Origin: Paramecium tetraurelia | Taxonomy: Eukaryota > Ciliophora > Oligohymenophorea > Peniculida > Parameciidae | DNA length: 64,000 bases | Reading direction: 5' to 3' | Assembly (NCBI RefSeq): GCF_000165425.1 | Contig: NW_001799155.1 | Coordinates: 254,022 to 318,021 of the forward strand | Part shown: positions 25,131-38,600 of the stretch, in pieces | Layout of the letters: each line of letters begins with the position of its first letter | How positions within the stretch are numbered: position 1 is the stretch's first letter | Position numbers and translations under genes: made by a program | Notes under the pieces: generated by a model | What the model was told of the DNA's origin: nothing | Database searches by the model: none | What the model saw: only the letters and a program-made list of their open reading frames with translations

Positions 25131-26413
25131 TTAATGTTTGCAAATTTTAATTAAATGTTTTGTAAAATATAATGATAAATTTCAGGACCTTTGGGAAACT
25201 ATAGAATGCAATTCTTTTATCATTCTAATTAATACTTCAAATATAATGAAATAAATTAAGCTTGAAATCTCGATAAAATAGAATGAAAAAATCACTTGAA
25301 TATTACATCACATACAAATATAAAATAAAGATGTTTTCTTGATGCAAATTAAAGTAAAATAGGTTTCTCTTTAGCTGGACCAAGATTTTTAAAAGAGATA
25401 TTCTTGAGATATTCCTCTAAAAACAATATATATAATATTTTCATGTACTAATTAAGAGGGTGAAGAGGATGAACAATTAAATAATAAAAAATAAATATTA
25501 GGGTGAATATAATGTCTTAATGAATTTTCATCATATATACAATTATCTGTTTTTTCATTATAAATATTTCTGAAATAGCCTTGTCTTTAATTAATAAAGA
25601 TTATCAAATATAATACTATTCATTGTTTTTTTTTAATTAGAAATTATAGAATGTTGGATCAACTGCTATTATAATATAACTTGTATTAAGAGCTCTTATC
25701 GAAAATGAATGAGTGATATTTTGAGCGATACTTTAAGACCTTTTCAAAATTAATAATTGAATTGATAATTCTAATCAAATTAGAATAAAGGTTATTAAGA
25801 AAGTCTTATTTTTGTAAATCATCAAATTACATATACCTAAACTCTTTGGTAAGTTCTAAATATATTAGTATTCTACTCTTAAAATTAAATTTGTGCGAAA
25901 ATAAATTAGTCAACTTCTGATAAAAATAACTCTAAGTGAAAACAGTCTAACAGTATATAATTAGAAAATAAAAGTCAATATTTATGATATTATTAAATGC
26001 TAGTAGCTCATATATCCATCTTAGAGGCATATCAAGGCATAGGAACTTTAGATTTTTCAATTAGTGATGAAAAATAAACACATATCGAAAATTTCTAACA
26101 AATTTATGAAATATATAGAAAATATTTTTGAAAAAGGATACTACCTTGTGACTAAAGATTAAAAGTAATGCATAGTAATTGCCTGTTGAATATCATTGTT
26201 TATTTCTATGTTTTAAGATGATATGAAAATAAAAAATCTTTGAAAATAACATAAAGATATTGTTTTTTCTTTTATTCTTATATATATGTATTTATTATAA
26301 TTCTGATTATGAAAGCCATAATCAAAAAATATCCATCATCCAATGTTCATATTTATTGTTTATATGTTATTTATCCATTTATCCATTTTTCTGATTTGTC
26401 TTTTTCCTTTACC
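25131..26413. other. Relic-like region upstream of the giant gene
   Basis: No intact gene can be supported. The minus strand at about 25615-25770 has a short open segment (SIAQNITHSFSIRALNTS) reminiscent of the extracellular style of the giant protein. The plus strand at about 26005-26180 has two short coding-like pieces in different frames (LEAYQGIGTLDFSIS, then EKGYYLVTKDQK). These look like broken gene remnants or unresolved exons. Confidence 0.4.
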
Positions 26414-26815
26414 TCAAGGAATCATATTTAAATTTAATTTTAAGTGATCAATTATAAGGTGTTGATAATTTGCCTATATGCTTTAATTATTTTTCAAGAT
26501 CTTAAAGATGTATTTGAATGACCTAAGTCTCAAATTCTCGAATTAATTGTTAGCTAACTATAATTTGCAAATATTCGAATTCCATTTATTCAACTCTATA
26601 TAAAATTCCATAATAAATAGTCTAGGCACAGGGAAAAAGGTGTTGGGATATTGATGATGCTGAAGCAACTCCATTACTAAGCCAGTATTTACTATTCTTT
26701 TTGGTTTGTCGTTATAATAAATAATGTAATGAAGTTTTTCTAAAAATTAATTCTCTTATGGCTCAATATTTTCATATATTTAAGAATTGCATAAAGTCTT
26801 CTCATATAAACTCAT
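26414..26815 (-). CDS. Hypothetical protein, 133 residues
   Basis: ATG 26815-26813 to TGA 26416-26414 is open without introns. The sequence is helix-like (HHQYPNTFFPVPRLF, then LANNQFENLRLRSFK) and has higher G+C than its flanks, which supports coding. An in-frame TGA lies a short way upstream of the ATG. No family is recognised. It sits in a relic-rich neighbourhood, so it could itself be a surviving exon of a larger broken gene. Confidence 0.5.
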
Positions 26816-27422
26816 AGCAATCACTTTCAAAATCAAAGAAAATCAGGTTTAATTTGGGCAATTAATTAGTCTAATTTTTATTATGCGATTTTGCCTTAGA
26901 TAAACCTTTTTAAGTATTGACTGATATTAATTAATGACATTATTTTATTCAATCATCAAATTCATTAGGTTGTTCAGTTAAGGCTTGCTGAATTCAATTT
27001 ATTTTCACAACAAATATATTAATTATGCTGGAGTCCATTTTACTGATAATATATACCCTTAATAATTTTGATTCAACAATAATGTTATCTCGAAATTGAA
27101 TTGAAATAATTAAATAAGTGTGATTAATGCATTAAAATTATTAATTCGATTTTTAAAAACAACATTTTGCACATAGAGATTTTCATCAGAATAAATTCTG
27201 ATTCCTTTCTTTTACTAATGCCATTTTATTGACATTCTTATTCATTAATTGAAATTTGAATCTTCAATTTAATCAAATCTTATTTTAGGAGTACATATAG
27301 TAGTTAAGGTATTATTTTAATATATTATTCATTATTTTCAAAGTTAATTAATTTTATAAGAGTTCTATGATGGGAAATGCTCAAATTATTATTATGTATT
27401 TATCAAGATATCTATTTTATAG
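26816..27422 (-). pseudogene. Beta-helix-like gene fragment with frame breaks
   Basis: Next to the assembly gap the minus strand reads like the beta-helix part of the giant protein (GIRIYSDENLYVQNVVFKNR, then NALITLIQLFQFNF). The frame changes by one base near 27210, and TGA ends the second frame near 27030. No 19-35-nt GT-AG intron repairs it. It may be a decayed paralogue whose other end lies in or beyond the gap, or a locus damaged by the assembly. Confidence 0.45.
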
Positions 27423-27572
27423 NNNNNNNNNNNNNNNNNNNNNNNNNNNNNNNNNNNNNNNNNNNNNNNNNNNNNNNNNNNNNNNNNNNNNNNNNNNNNN
27501 NNNNNNNNNNNNNNNNNNNNNNNNNNNNNNNNNNNNNNNNNNNNNNNNNNNNNNNNNNNNNNNNNNNNNNNN
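27423..27572. other. Assembly gap (150 Ns)
   Basis: A run of 150 N bases. Scaffold gap length is probably estimated, so distances across it are uncertain. Confidence 0.99.
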
Positions 27573-27998
27573 TGATTGAAACCTAGAAGGTTTCTACCGA
27601 AGACGCAGCCACCCAACACCAAAAGGTGTTTTTACAAACAAGGCCATCACAGGAGGGAACAAAGTGCAAAACATATCGAAAATATCAATGATCTACTTTG
27701 TTTTCTTTTCAATTCTGCTGATAATTTAATAAATTGTGAGGTTTAAAAGTATCGAAGTTAAAGCAAATCCAATTATTAAACCACTCATGAGAGGAAGATA
27801 GTTTTCAAAAGTGCAAATATAAGTATTGCAGTTTTCTAAAGAATAGCATTCTTCTTATTATAAAGAAGAATAGCAGCATTTTCCTGTAAATGTTAATGCA
27901 ACTTTGGCTTGCTTTGAACTTCCATTCATCCATGCTACATCTAGAAACTCTGAGACACATATAAAAATCAACCCTAAAAGGATAAAGATGGAATGCAT
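27573..27998 (-). CDS. Small Cys-rich membrane protein, 3' end lost in gap
   Basis: ATG 27998-27996 opens a frame that stays open to the gap (142 codons). The N-terminus (MHSIFILLGLIFICVSEFL) is a signal peptide or first membrane helix. A short ectodomain with five to six cysteines follows (KCCYSS, ECYSLENCNTYIC). A second membrane helix comes next (LMSGLIIGFALTSILLNLTIY), then a basic cytoplasmic segment. The two-TM/Cys plan is tetraspanin-like only in general style. The edge next to the gap (27573-27660) is richer in G+C than surrounding DNA. The C-terminus is missing. Confidence 0.6.
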
Positions 27999-28414
27999 TT
28001 AATTTATATTATTTGGAAACTACTTTATATAAACTGGGGTTTGAACGAATTCTACATATTTTTCCATATAGATGCTTTTTTATTTTCAAATATAATATTC
28101 AAAAAATTATTCTACTATAAATATTTAAAATAAAGAAATTAATATAAAATAGATATTGATATTGTTGTTGTATTTTGTAACCTAAGAATGTTCAAGTATC
28201 TCATGCTGAATTGAATAAGGAAACCTTGTTAGAGGAGGAAATTTTTCTTTACTATCTTCATAGGTAATTTCCACAACAGAAATTTAACAACTATTGATAA
28301 ATTAAAGCTTATCAAATTATATAAATGTATTATTTATACAAATTAGATGAAAATTAAAATATTAACTAATTTTTTAATACAGATTATTTTTATAAAAATT
28401 CTATTCTAATCCCA
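27999..28414. other. Intergenic with one coding-like minus segment
   Basis: Mostly A+T-rich. On the minus strand at about 28290-28090 an open segment (EITYEDSKEKFPPLTRFPYS) reads like protein and then enters a hydrophobic stretch. There is no start codon and no intron linking it to a neighbour, so I leave it unassigned. Confidence 0.4.
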
Positions 28415-29536
28415 TCAAATATTCATTTTTTAAAAACTATTTCTGAGCTGACGGCATGAACTGTTTAAACCATTTAATAATCTCACAGTAACAAGCTTGT
28501 TTTCTGTAATTTCATTAAAAAGTAAAATAATTAAATTTAGAATCTTAGATAATATTTCATTCAATTTTTGATCCTCTTTAACATTTTATAGGATTTAATT
28601 GAAAATATTATTAAACTAATTAATTATTGTGGACAATTTTTAGAAATTTAAATTTATATTGCTATTGTTGATTTCATTTTCTTTATTTTATTCACACTGA
28701 GTTAGGCTTTAATATTTTAAATTTTTAATTTCTTTTACAATTTGGGTCTGAGATTATGAAAGTAATCTTTATTCCAAGTTGATTCCCAATATATTAACTA
28801 TCTTCCTTGTAAGAATATTTTCATATTATAAAGAATTAGTTTGAAGCTGTTTAAACTCTTTTTTAAAATCTGAGATCTGATATGTTTCCTCAAATTATTT
28901 TAATTTAAATTTTGTAGTGGCACATACGACTACTTCTGAGATAAAACTCGAGAAAGTTTAAAAGGATTAATTTAATGCTTATATTGATGAAGAGCTAATA
29001 AAATCTAATACATCAACCTATTAACTTGAATTATTTTCAGATTTAGTTAATTATAAAATGAATTATCTTGCCAGTTTATTTTCATATACAACTTATTCTA
29101 AATACTATTATAATTCAAAATTTTATTGTTCAATGGCGGTGTTTATTTTAATTGCCTTTTCTAAAGTTTTGATTGTTTCTTAATATAAATTTTACCAATA
29201 TTCTAACTCAGAATCCAATTAGGCTAACTTTTAGTTGCTTACAATAACTTATTGATTTTTTAACTGATTACGAAAAAATTGTTCAATCATTATTTCATAG
29301 TCAAGAAAGTTATTAATTTCTTATTTATAATTCTCAATTTATGCATGGAAATTGTTAATATGCATTGATTTACTTACATTTCGAGTTTTTGATGATTTTT
29401 TTTCAGATTGTTATGAAAATTATTACAAATTCAATATCTCTTTTTATTGAGCTTCTATAATTAAATATGCTTTTTAAATTGCATCATCCTTTATTTTTAA
29501 TTATTTTGTTAAGTTAGCTATTTATGAATTGATCAT
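28415..29536 (-). CDS. Coiled-coil protein, 373 residues
   Basis: ATG 29536-29534 to TGA 28417-28415 is an exact triplet length with no intron. The protein is almost wholly Gln/Glu/Lys/Leu heptad-like coiled coil (LAQLDSELEYWQNLYQE, KIVNILGINLEQRLL), with a Ser-rich break near residue 190. There is no catalytic motif. It may be a cytoskeletal or basal-body scaffold, which is inference. Its ATG lies 31 bp from the ATG of the divergent cyclin. Confidence 0.8.
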
Positions 29537-29567
29537 ATACGTTAATTATTAATTATTAAATATTTTT
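29537..29567. promoter_or_regulatory. 31-bp divergent intergenic between coiled-coil gene and cyclin
   Basis: Only 31 A+T-only-like bases (TTAATTATT-type runs) separate the two start codons. Both transcripts must start here or inside the opposite gene, so the two 5' ends probably overlap or have almost no leader. Confidence 0.6.
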
Positions 29568-30713
29568 ATGAACTAAAAAAATTTTTATACCAAACACAAC
29601 AAAATAGAATAGAACCAAGAATTACTTCTAAGTTCTAGAAATAGAGTTAGATCAGCGTTTTAGGATATTTCGAATTTGAACTTTTCCTTTATTAATGTAT
29701 AGGAGAAGGGTGTGAAATAATAAAAGGAGGAATTAAAAATCTAGAAGGGCAAAAGAAGAAATGCATTGATACCTGTGAGCATCGGGAGGATGCTTATTTA
29801 AGTGGAAAATGCAGAGTTTTAATAGATCAATTATTTAATACGGTCTGGAAAAGAGACAGAGAAAGATATTCTATGTTATTTTGATAAATTCCGATGCGAA
29901 ATTTATTAATATGAATTAATAATAGAATAATAAGTAAGATGAAAAATTTAACATAAGTTGAATAAATTGAATATTGATTAACATGATTTTACAGGAGAGC
30001 AGTTGGAGAGGGCTTTAGATTGGATGGTTTATAAGATGAAAAAATTTAAAAAAGTTACTACTGAGACAATTTTCAAAGCGATCGAATTGGTTTATTAGTA
30101 TTTATAAAACACATTTCATTTGACATTTAAAGAATTGGAATTAATATCAGGTTGTAGTATTTACATTTCATCAAAACTTGTTGATTTGTATCCAATCTAC
30201 ATTGATGACTTGTGTTAGGAAGTATATCTTTAAAAATAATAAAGGTTTTGCAATCTAAATACTATAACAGCGATATCTTATAACAAGAGAGAAAGATGTG
30301 TTAGATTTTAAATTATAGTTTATGTTTCACTACATCATCATAATTAGTGCATAGAATATTAATGGATTTAAGAGATTTAATAGAATAAATCTATGATAAA
30401 GAAAAAGTAGAATATTTGAGATAGAAAATTATTGATAACTTGTTATATATGGAAATAGGTTTGGAGTTTAGATCTATCTCAAAATGCAACAAAGCCCTAT
30501 CTAGTATATTATTGACTATGATTGAGGAGAATATTGAAAATAGAATAGTAATTATTTAAATATTATTTATTGTGCTAAGCTGTGTTGTTGTGTGTTAATC
30601 ATTTCAAGTTGAACATAAATTGGATTGAGAGACATATTGAAGATTTGAGAACATTTATATTGGCAAACAAACATTTAAACTTATTTAAGAAAATTCCAAT
30701 TCATAATTATTGA
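29568..30713 (+). CDS. Cyclin (B/A-like cyclin box)
   Basis: The spliced product has 359 residues with introns 29934-29957 (24 nt), 30222-30244 (23) and 30590-30608 (19), an exact triplet length. The N-terminal cyclin fold starts with LERALDWMVYKMKKFKKVT, the counterpart of the R-x-x-L-x-DWL element. It continues ISGCSIYISSKLVDLYPIY and ILQQERKMCQILNYSL, the usual K-E pair region. The C-terminal fold includes LEFRSISKCNKALSSI. The conserved MRAIL Arg is represented in ERAL. It should bind a CDK. CKS1 is encoded in the same window, though 19 kb away. No destruction box is obvious at the N-terminus, which is basic. Confidence 0.85.
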
Positions 30714-31296
30714 ATTTTTTTTGCACAAAATTATAGATCAATTATTTTAACTTTATTTGAAATTGTCTTGCCAATGTAAATAGTATACCAATCATAATCT
30801 ATTTATAAGCAAATTTTGATTCCTAAATAATAAGATTAATTCAAAAAATATACAATTAATTAAATGTTTGTATCCAAATTATATGAGATTTTCTTTTTTC
30901 ACCATTAAACAAGATCTGAGTGAACTATTTGGAAGGTTTTAAGAAAAATATTTTAGATAATTTAGTTCAAATGTTGTGTGGTTAAAATTAAAATGATGTA
31001 TTTCTCCTTTTCTTTAGAAATAAGTAAAGCATAATAATATTTAGAATATAAGTTAAATATTTGGAAGAACAAGAATTAAAAATTGCATAGCCAAAATTAA
31101 AAAAAAAATTTCAATTGTTTTAATGTTAATAATAAATGACAATCATTCATACAAATAACTAAGTATTTAAATTAATTCAAGAAAAAGAATTAAAATTATC
31201 ATGAATATATATTTTTTAAATACTCATATTCATATTTTCATTTTACATTTCATAAATTAAGATGTATGGTTAATATAATGAATAAATGATAAATAT
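30714..31296. other. Intergenic, convergent ends
   Basis: About 580 bp between the cyclin stop and the stop of the four-TM gene. It is A+T-rich with TGA in all frames. I see nothing I can name. Confidence 0.55.
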
Positions 31297-31731
31297 TCAC
31301 TCAACTGATCTTTATCTCCAAGAATTTACCATTCCTTAGACAAATACTCCTCCCATACCAAAGAATGACGCCAAACTGTAATTAAAGGATTTCCCATCTG
31401 CAAAGTTGTATGAGAAGGTGTCATTTATGAATACACCTGCAAATAAGCATACATATCCTGTTAATATTAAGAGTGCCATCACATAAGCCAAAGCAGCTTG
31501 TTTCAAAAATGGTTAGACCATTCCAACAAGAAATCCTACCAACATCAAAACAAAGGCGGATATTGCAAGGTTTAAATAATTTCTATATTTATCGTGGTCA
31601 GTCGTGCTAATATTAGTGATATATGAAAATTGTGTATAATCACCTCCATCATTTTCCTTCAAATAGGAAACCAAAGCTAAGTTTACAACCACCACTAAAG
31701 ACATAAATGTATTGCTTAAAAGAAGTCTCAT
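31297..31731 (-). CDS. Small four-TM membrane protein, 144 residues
   Basis: ATG 31731-31729 to TGA 31299-31297 is an exact triplet length with no intron. Hydrophobic helices are seen at about 5-25 (FMSLVVVVNLALVSYL), 53-73 (AISAFVLMLVGFLVG), 78-100 (LAYVMALLILTGYVCLF) and, weaker, 118-132 (SLASFFGMGGVFV). The loop after the first helix is acidic. It has a MARVEL-like shape, but no specific motif supports that. It is flanked by intergenic DNA on both sides. Confidence 0.75.
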
Positions 31732-32196
31732 CTTTAAATCTCTAATATGTCATAACTATAATTAAATACAATCCCATTTTTTGTTCTTGTTCTTTTTAAT
31801 AAAAATATTAATAAAATAAAATTTCTTTCATTCCTTGTAAACTCAAATATACTAGGAATTGAACTTCAACAAAAACGATTTTTAACCTTGATTTTCTTAT
31901 TTATGATTAAATTAAGAATAGTTTTTCGAATGAAACTTGTATTTTAAGAAAACTTCAATTTTATAGAACATATATTTCAAAAGAAAATATTTAACAAACA
32001 AAAAGTGAATTATTGAGAAACTTATTAGATTTTGAATTCATGGATCCTCTCATATGCTTTAAAGTTAATTTATATCATTAAGATTTCAAATTATTACTTT
32101 GAATATACATTTAAATATTTAAATATGTATTTTAATTGATAAATTAATGATCTTTGTAAATGATTTGCAATGATATAAAGTAAAATATAAATTGGG
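31732..32196. other. Intergenic between two minus-strand genes
   Basis: About 465 bp, A+T-rich, with no supported ORF. It should contain the promoter of the four-TM gene. Confidence 0.55.
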
Positions 32197-33391
32197 TCAA
32201 GTTGATAATTTATCTGAAATTTGTTTAGATTTATTTGAACTTAATATGTACACATTTTTGAATATTTAAGCAGATTATTAGATATTAAAATTATTTAATC
32301 TGTATTTTGATACTTCCTTTATTCCTTGGAGATTTGAAAGAGATTTTATATGATAATACTTTCTTTAAGTTTTTATCGTTTGCAATTTTATCGGTGAAGA
32401 GGTGTCAGTTTCTGTTAGACTTTTTAAATTTTAATACTAAAAATGAATTTAACTTTCGATTAAACCTATTGATTTCGTCTGATTACATTTTGATCGCTCG
32501 TTAACATAATTTTAAATAGAAATAAATGTTTTTCGTTGTTTTTTACTGATATCTAAGACTACTTTTTGATAATCAAGAAATCTCTGCAATGATTTTTAAT
32601 TTTTGTTGATTTTAGGTGAAGAATTTCTTTAGGCTTCCTTTTAGGATAATACTTTTTCAGAGTTCTCAATATTATAAAATAACTCTTCAGATTCTTTCAA
32701 GCATTTAATTGATTTTTAAAATTGATTTTGGATAGTATTTGATGGTTTAACAACCAATTTAGAAGGAGTTTCATCAATAACCTTTTATTAGAGTGCTCCA
32801 ATTATTGTCTAAGATTTTAAATTATTGGAGTGCTTAATCAATATGCTTGACATTCTTTTAAATATTGTTTTCTTTCTCATTTCATTTCTTTTTGACTCCT
32901 TTTATTATAAATGAAAAGCTACATATGTAATTGGATAAAGAAAAGCCATTCTAACCTAATAATATTGAATTTATATACTTGTTTATCGCTAAGAGGTTCA
33001 TAACCACTTCTTCTTCGTATTTTATTAATAATTTAGTAAATATACACATGTTCAACATGACTTTGACTCTTTTGCAATTTATTTTTTTTTTTCATTCTAA
33101 GATTACGATTTGAGAGTTTTCCTTAAGATTTTTAGAGGGGGTATTATAATTTTTCAAGTTTGGGTTAAGAATTTTTGTTAGGAGATTCGGATTTGAAAAA
33201 ATTCTCATTTGGAGACTTCAAAGGTAAATTTTGAATATTACAATTGAATTTATCTATTTTTAGATATTTCTAATACTATATCGATTAACAATGGGTTATG
33301 GCGATAGTAAATGTTTAGTATTATCCAAATTTTACTGATCTTCAGATAGCTGAGTTAGAGTCTAACTTTGATATTCTTTTAATGATAACAT
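32197..33391 (-). CDS. Basic hypothetical protein, 382 residues
   Basis: ATG 33391-33389 to TGA 32199-32197 with introns 33254-33276 (23 nt) and 32956-32978 (23 nt) gives an exact triplet length. The protein is Ser/Lys/Asn/Gln-rich and low in hydrophobics. It has short helical stretches (KRNEMRKKTIFKRMSSIL, ESEELFYNIENSEKVL) and many KS/RS sites. I recognise no domain. It starts 30 bp after the stop of the coiled-coil gene upstream on the same strand. Confidence 0.72.
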
Positions 33392-33421
33392 AATTATTTT
33401 TATATAATAAGATTCTTTTAA

Positions 33422-34673
33422 TCAAGCTCCAAAGAGTTATGGTTTTGATTACACATCTTCATAATCTGAGACTTCTTCCTCTTAATTTTGTTGTTGATGA
33501 TTTTACAATTTTTGATTTCTTTTTAATTATTAAGTTAGTTTTTCAATTTATTACTACGATTGGGTAAATTAGTCTTGTAATTTATTGATTTTATCTTCCA
33601 ATATTTTTTGATTAGTTGATTTCATAACTTATAAATCATTCACTCTCTTTTTTAAAGCCACCATTTGCTTCTCTACTTCTAATTTACTTTCAACAAGCTT
33701 AAAGTATTATAATTATAGTTTACGATTTTAATTTCCTTTTCATATTGATTATTCTTCTCCATAAACCTTCTTCTTAATGTTTCGCTCTCTCCCAATCTTT
33801 CGCTTAACGTAGCATTTTCTTCTAATAACTTACCCATCTTTTCTAACTTCCTCTCATTTTCAGACACCTAATTCAATTTCTATTAATTCTAATGGATAAT
33901 TCCTATTAAAAATCATTCCATACTTTCCTAATCCAATCTCTTATCTATTTCTCCTTTCATCTAAAATTTTCTTCTAAATTCTTCGTTTTCTTCTTCTAAT
34001 TCTTCTAGTCTCTCCTTGAGGTTATCAACTTCAACTTTATTTGCTTTCTACATTTCTTAATATAATCCTTATAATTTAGCAATTTGTTAAGACATTTCTT
34101 TATTTTCTTACTTTTCCTATTCCAATTCTTAATTTATTCCTGCTAATTCCCTCTTGGTTTTATTATATAGATCCTTAATTGTATCACATTGAGATTGAAG
34201 AGATGCTTTAACATTCCTTAAATTTTCAATTTCTTTCATAGCTGTTTCAAGCTTTTTAGTTTGTTAATCTATATATTTATTTTATTAGGCTATGTCAATT
34301 TTTAAATTTTAATTCTAAACATTCACATTCTCTAATTCTAACCCTAAATTATGACATTATTATCTTATTGTTTCAACTATTTCAGATTCAATATTGGATT
34401 CAATTTACTTGAACTTTTAATTCATCTGAGTATTAATTTCCTTTATGCTAGCCAGATTTGGGGAAGGCTAATCTTATGCATAACACCATAAGCCATCCTT
34501 TAGTAATTTAAATTTTATATTACTCCTGGTTATCCTCCAACTAGAACTTATCGAACAGCCGCTTATTGAAACGAGGAATCCTTTCTTGAAGCTGATTGGG
34601 ATTTTTTTGTAATTGTTGAAACAGATTAATCTACTTTTTTAGTTTGGGTTGTCGGGGGCTTTTGTTAATTCAT
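33422..34673 (-). CDS. Long coiled-coil protein, 392 residues
   Basis: ATG 34673-34671 to TGA 33424-33422 with introns 34498-34523 (26 nt), 33903-33923 (21) and 33698-33723 (26) gives an exact triplet length. A Ser/Thr/Gln-rich head of about 60 residues is followed by one nearly continuous coiled coil (KKLETAMKEIENLRN, LKERLEELEEENEEF, KLLEENATLSERLG) and a Gln-rich acidic end (EEEVSDYEDV). It resembles cytoskeletal tethering coiled coils and no named family is clear. Its start lies 12 bp from that of the divergent gene at 34686. Confidence 0.82.
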
Positions 34674-34685
34674 TATAAAATTAAT
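34674..34685. promoter_or_regulatory. 12-bp gap between divergent start codons
   Basis: Only 12 bases separate the ATG of the coiled-coil gene (minus) from the ATG of the gene at 34686 (plus). If both starts are right, the promoters and 5' leaders must lie inside the opposite coding regions. Confidence 0.5.
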
Positions 34686-35473
34686 ATGAAAAAATCACTT
34701 ACTCCTACTTCCGAAACTAAATATAATTTTTCTCAAAAAATACATCTACTTAAATAAAAAAGAAACAAGGATATGTTAAGTTATGCTGTTTAAGAATTGA
34801 AAAATCCATTTGATCCTTTATAAGTTTCTAAAGCATTAAAATTTCTAGAAAATCACGTGCAAAGAAAGGCGTTATTAGATTAAATCATTTACATTAGAGA
34901 GTAAAAACGTAAAAAGGAAGAATTTGATAAGATGTCCTCAATGAGAGGAATTCTCAATAAAGTTTCAAAGAGATTTTCAATAGTGAAAAATTAAGAAACT
35001 AAATACGCTAGAGATTACAATGATTTTAAAATTATGTAAGAGGAAAGAAATAAATTTGACAAACTCTAATATGAAAATTTAAATATTTAAGTCAATGAAA
35101 AAAGACCATAATTCAGAAGATTATCTAGTTTAAGTTTCTTAACAAAAGAGACTGATTAGATAAGGTTCTCAGCAGAATAAAATAATGATTAACAAGCTTT
35201 ATTCGTTCGTAGATAAACATAGAGAAATGCAACACTTATGGTAAATGCAATTCTTAAAAAAGAGATGTATCTTAATTATAATTATTACCTTTTAGACCTG
35301 TTAGTCCAGGAATTTCTGAAAAAGTGATAGGAAATAAAAAATTCAAAAAGTTATTACATTATCGTAAGACTAAGTCATAGAGTGAAAGTAAAATTATTAT
35401 GAATTTGCTAATTTATATATATCTAAATGGAAACATAAAAGATCTTTATGTTAAATCTGAGATCAAAATTTGA
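34686..35473 (+). CDS. Basic hypothetical protein, 252 residues
   Basis: ATG 34686 to TGA 35471-35473 with one 29-nt intron (35267-35295) gives an exact triplet length. The protein is basic, Lys/Arg/Gln-rich and helical (ALKFLENHVQRKALLDQ, REQKRKKEEFDKM), with Ser-rich patches (RRLSSLSFLTKE) and a hydrophobic segment near the end. No family is recognised. It is divergent from the coiled-coil gene and convergent with the AGC kinase (134 bp apart). Confidence 0.7.
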
Positions 35474-35607
35474 GCAGTCTATTATTAAATAATTGAACTT
35501 CTATTTGAAATCAACATACATACAACATAAACTTCACAGATTAAATTCAACATTTTAAAATTCTAAATTAAACTTTTGTATAAGTGCTTTATCTTGCTAT
35601 TAAGAAT

Positions 35608-37207
<1,600 letters not shown>

Positions 37208-37538
37208 TTAATTAAACTATTTTTCAATTTTCTATGTTAACTTTTATTATAACATAAATTGATAGGAAACAAAAACACTTACTCAATTTGAATAAACAGA
37301 AATGATTCAATATATTTAGATAAAATTCAAATCAATACTTTAAAATATATAATTTCGAATTAAACTATTAATCATGAAGTATTTTTAAATAAAGATTAAG
37401 AGGATAGAAATTTTCATGAATATATTTTTAGTCTACAGATTATTTGCTAAATTTACAAAATTATGAAATTAGTTTTTATAAATTTAATAAACCTCCATCT
37501 TATAGAATAGAATATAATGTTATAATGGCTATAATATT
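37208..37538. other. Intergenic between two minus-strand genes
   Basis: About 330 bp, strongly A+T-rich. No supported gene. Confidence 0.5.
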
Positions 37539-38600
37539 TCATTCAAACTTGATATATTCATTGTAATCTTCATTTTCGCTTTCATTTATTCTTTTTATAA
37601 ATAATCTAGTAGGGACTTATGAGGCCAAGATGAACTCTTCTAATATTGTAGTATTCTTTGAAAATTTAGATTTCCTAATTAGAATTGAATAATTTGACTA
37701 AACAACAATGTAACAATAGATTCTATTTCTGACCATATTTTCCTAAATATTAAGAGATAAGGATACAGGCCTCCCTTTGAAATAAGAAGAAATGAGACTC
37801 CATTTTCCCCCATATTCTTAATACAATTTAAACAGTGTTGCATCTTCTTCTTCAGTCCATGGTCCAGTATTGATTACTTGTTTTTATTTATATACCGTTC
37901 TCTAATTTGTTTACTCAAAATTATTTGAAAAATCTAAGGAACTATAGTTGTATTAATTTTTACGGGAAGCAATCATTTTCCAATTTTTTCCGTGTTTCTT
38001 GACTATTATTTCATCCTCTTCTTAAGTCCATTGTTTTAAACGACAAATATATTCAAATATAATTACAATCTTAATAGGTTGCAATCTTCTCCGTCTTTAA
38101 CTAAATTATGATACATTTCTTCCTGACATATGCTTAGCAATTTCATTCCATTTTCCGTTGTATTTTTAGAACTGGATGCGTAGTTGAGCATCTTCTTTTG
38201 CATCCCATAATTTTACTACTCTTTTCTATTTAACAGTTTGTTAATTTTTTATATGTATTGAATTTTATCTGTAATAGTTGCGAGTTTTTTCCCTTTACTA
38301 TACTATTAAATGAGATGGCCATTGGGTAGATATGATGTCACTAAATGAAGGATAACTTGAATTTTAGAAAACTTAGTAAGAAGAAATCTTTCTTCCTAAA
38401 ATAAATTAAATTTAAAGACTTTCAAGAGATTAATATATATTTCCTTTTTTAAGGACTAATTTTGAATTATTAAGCCATTTATGGATTAATTTTCATTAGT
38501 TTCATTACTTTTTGAATTATTTAGATTGAGTTTCAATAAGAATAGTCATTTTTGGATTGTCATCCTTATTCTCGAAAACCACTGCCATGTTGCTTTTCAT
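37539..38600 (-). CDS. Myb-domain (three-repeat) DNA-binding protein
   Basis: Three Myb/SANT-type repeats are visible on the minus strand: LWDAKEDAQLRIQF with KWNEIAKHMSGR; QWTQEEDEIIVKKHG with NWKMIAS and KQIRERYIN; and PWTEEEDATLFKLYQ with KWSLISSYFKGR. Each has the spaced Trp residues and the EEDE helix. A 24-nt intron (GTATCC...TTTAG) follows GRP and joins to a conserved RNRIY segment. The stop is TGA 37541-37539. The N-terminal exon (ATG 38600) and the joints around repeats one and two are not fully resolved, so the exact length is uncertain. It is probably a nuclear transcription factor or telomere/chromatin binder. Confidence 0.75.
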
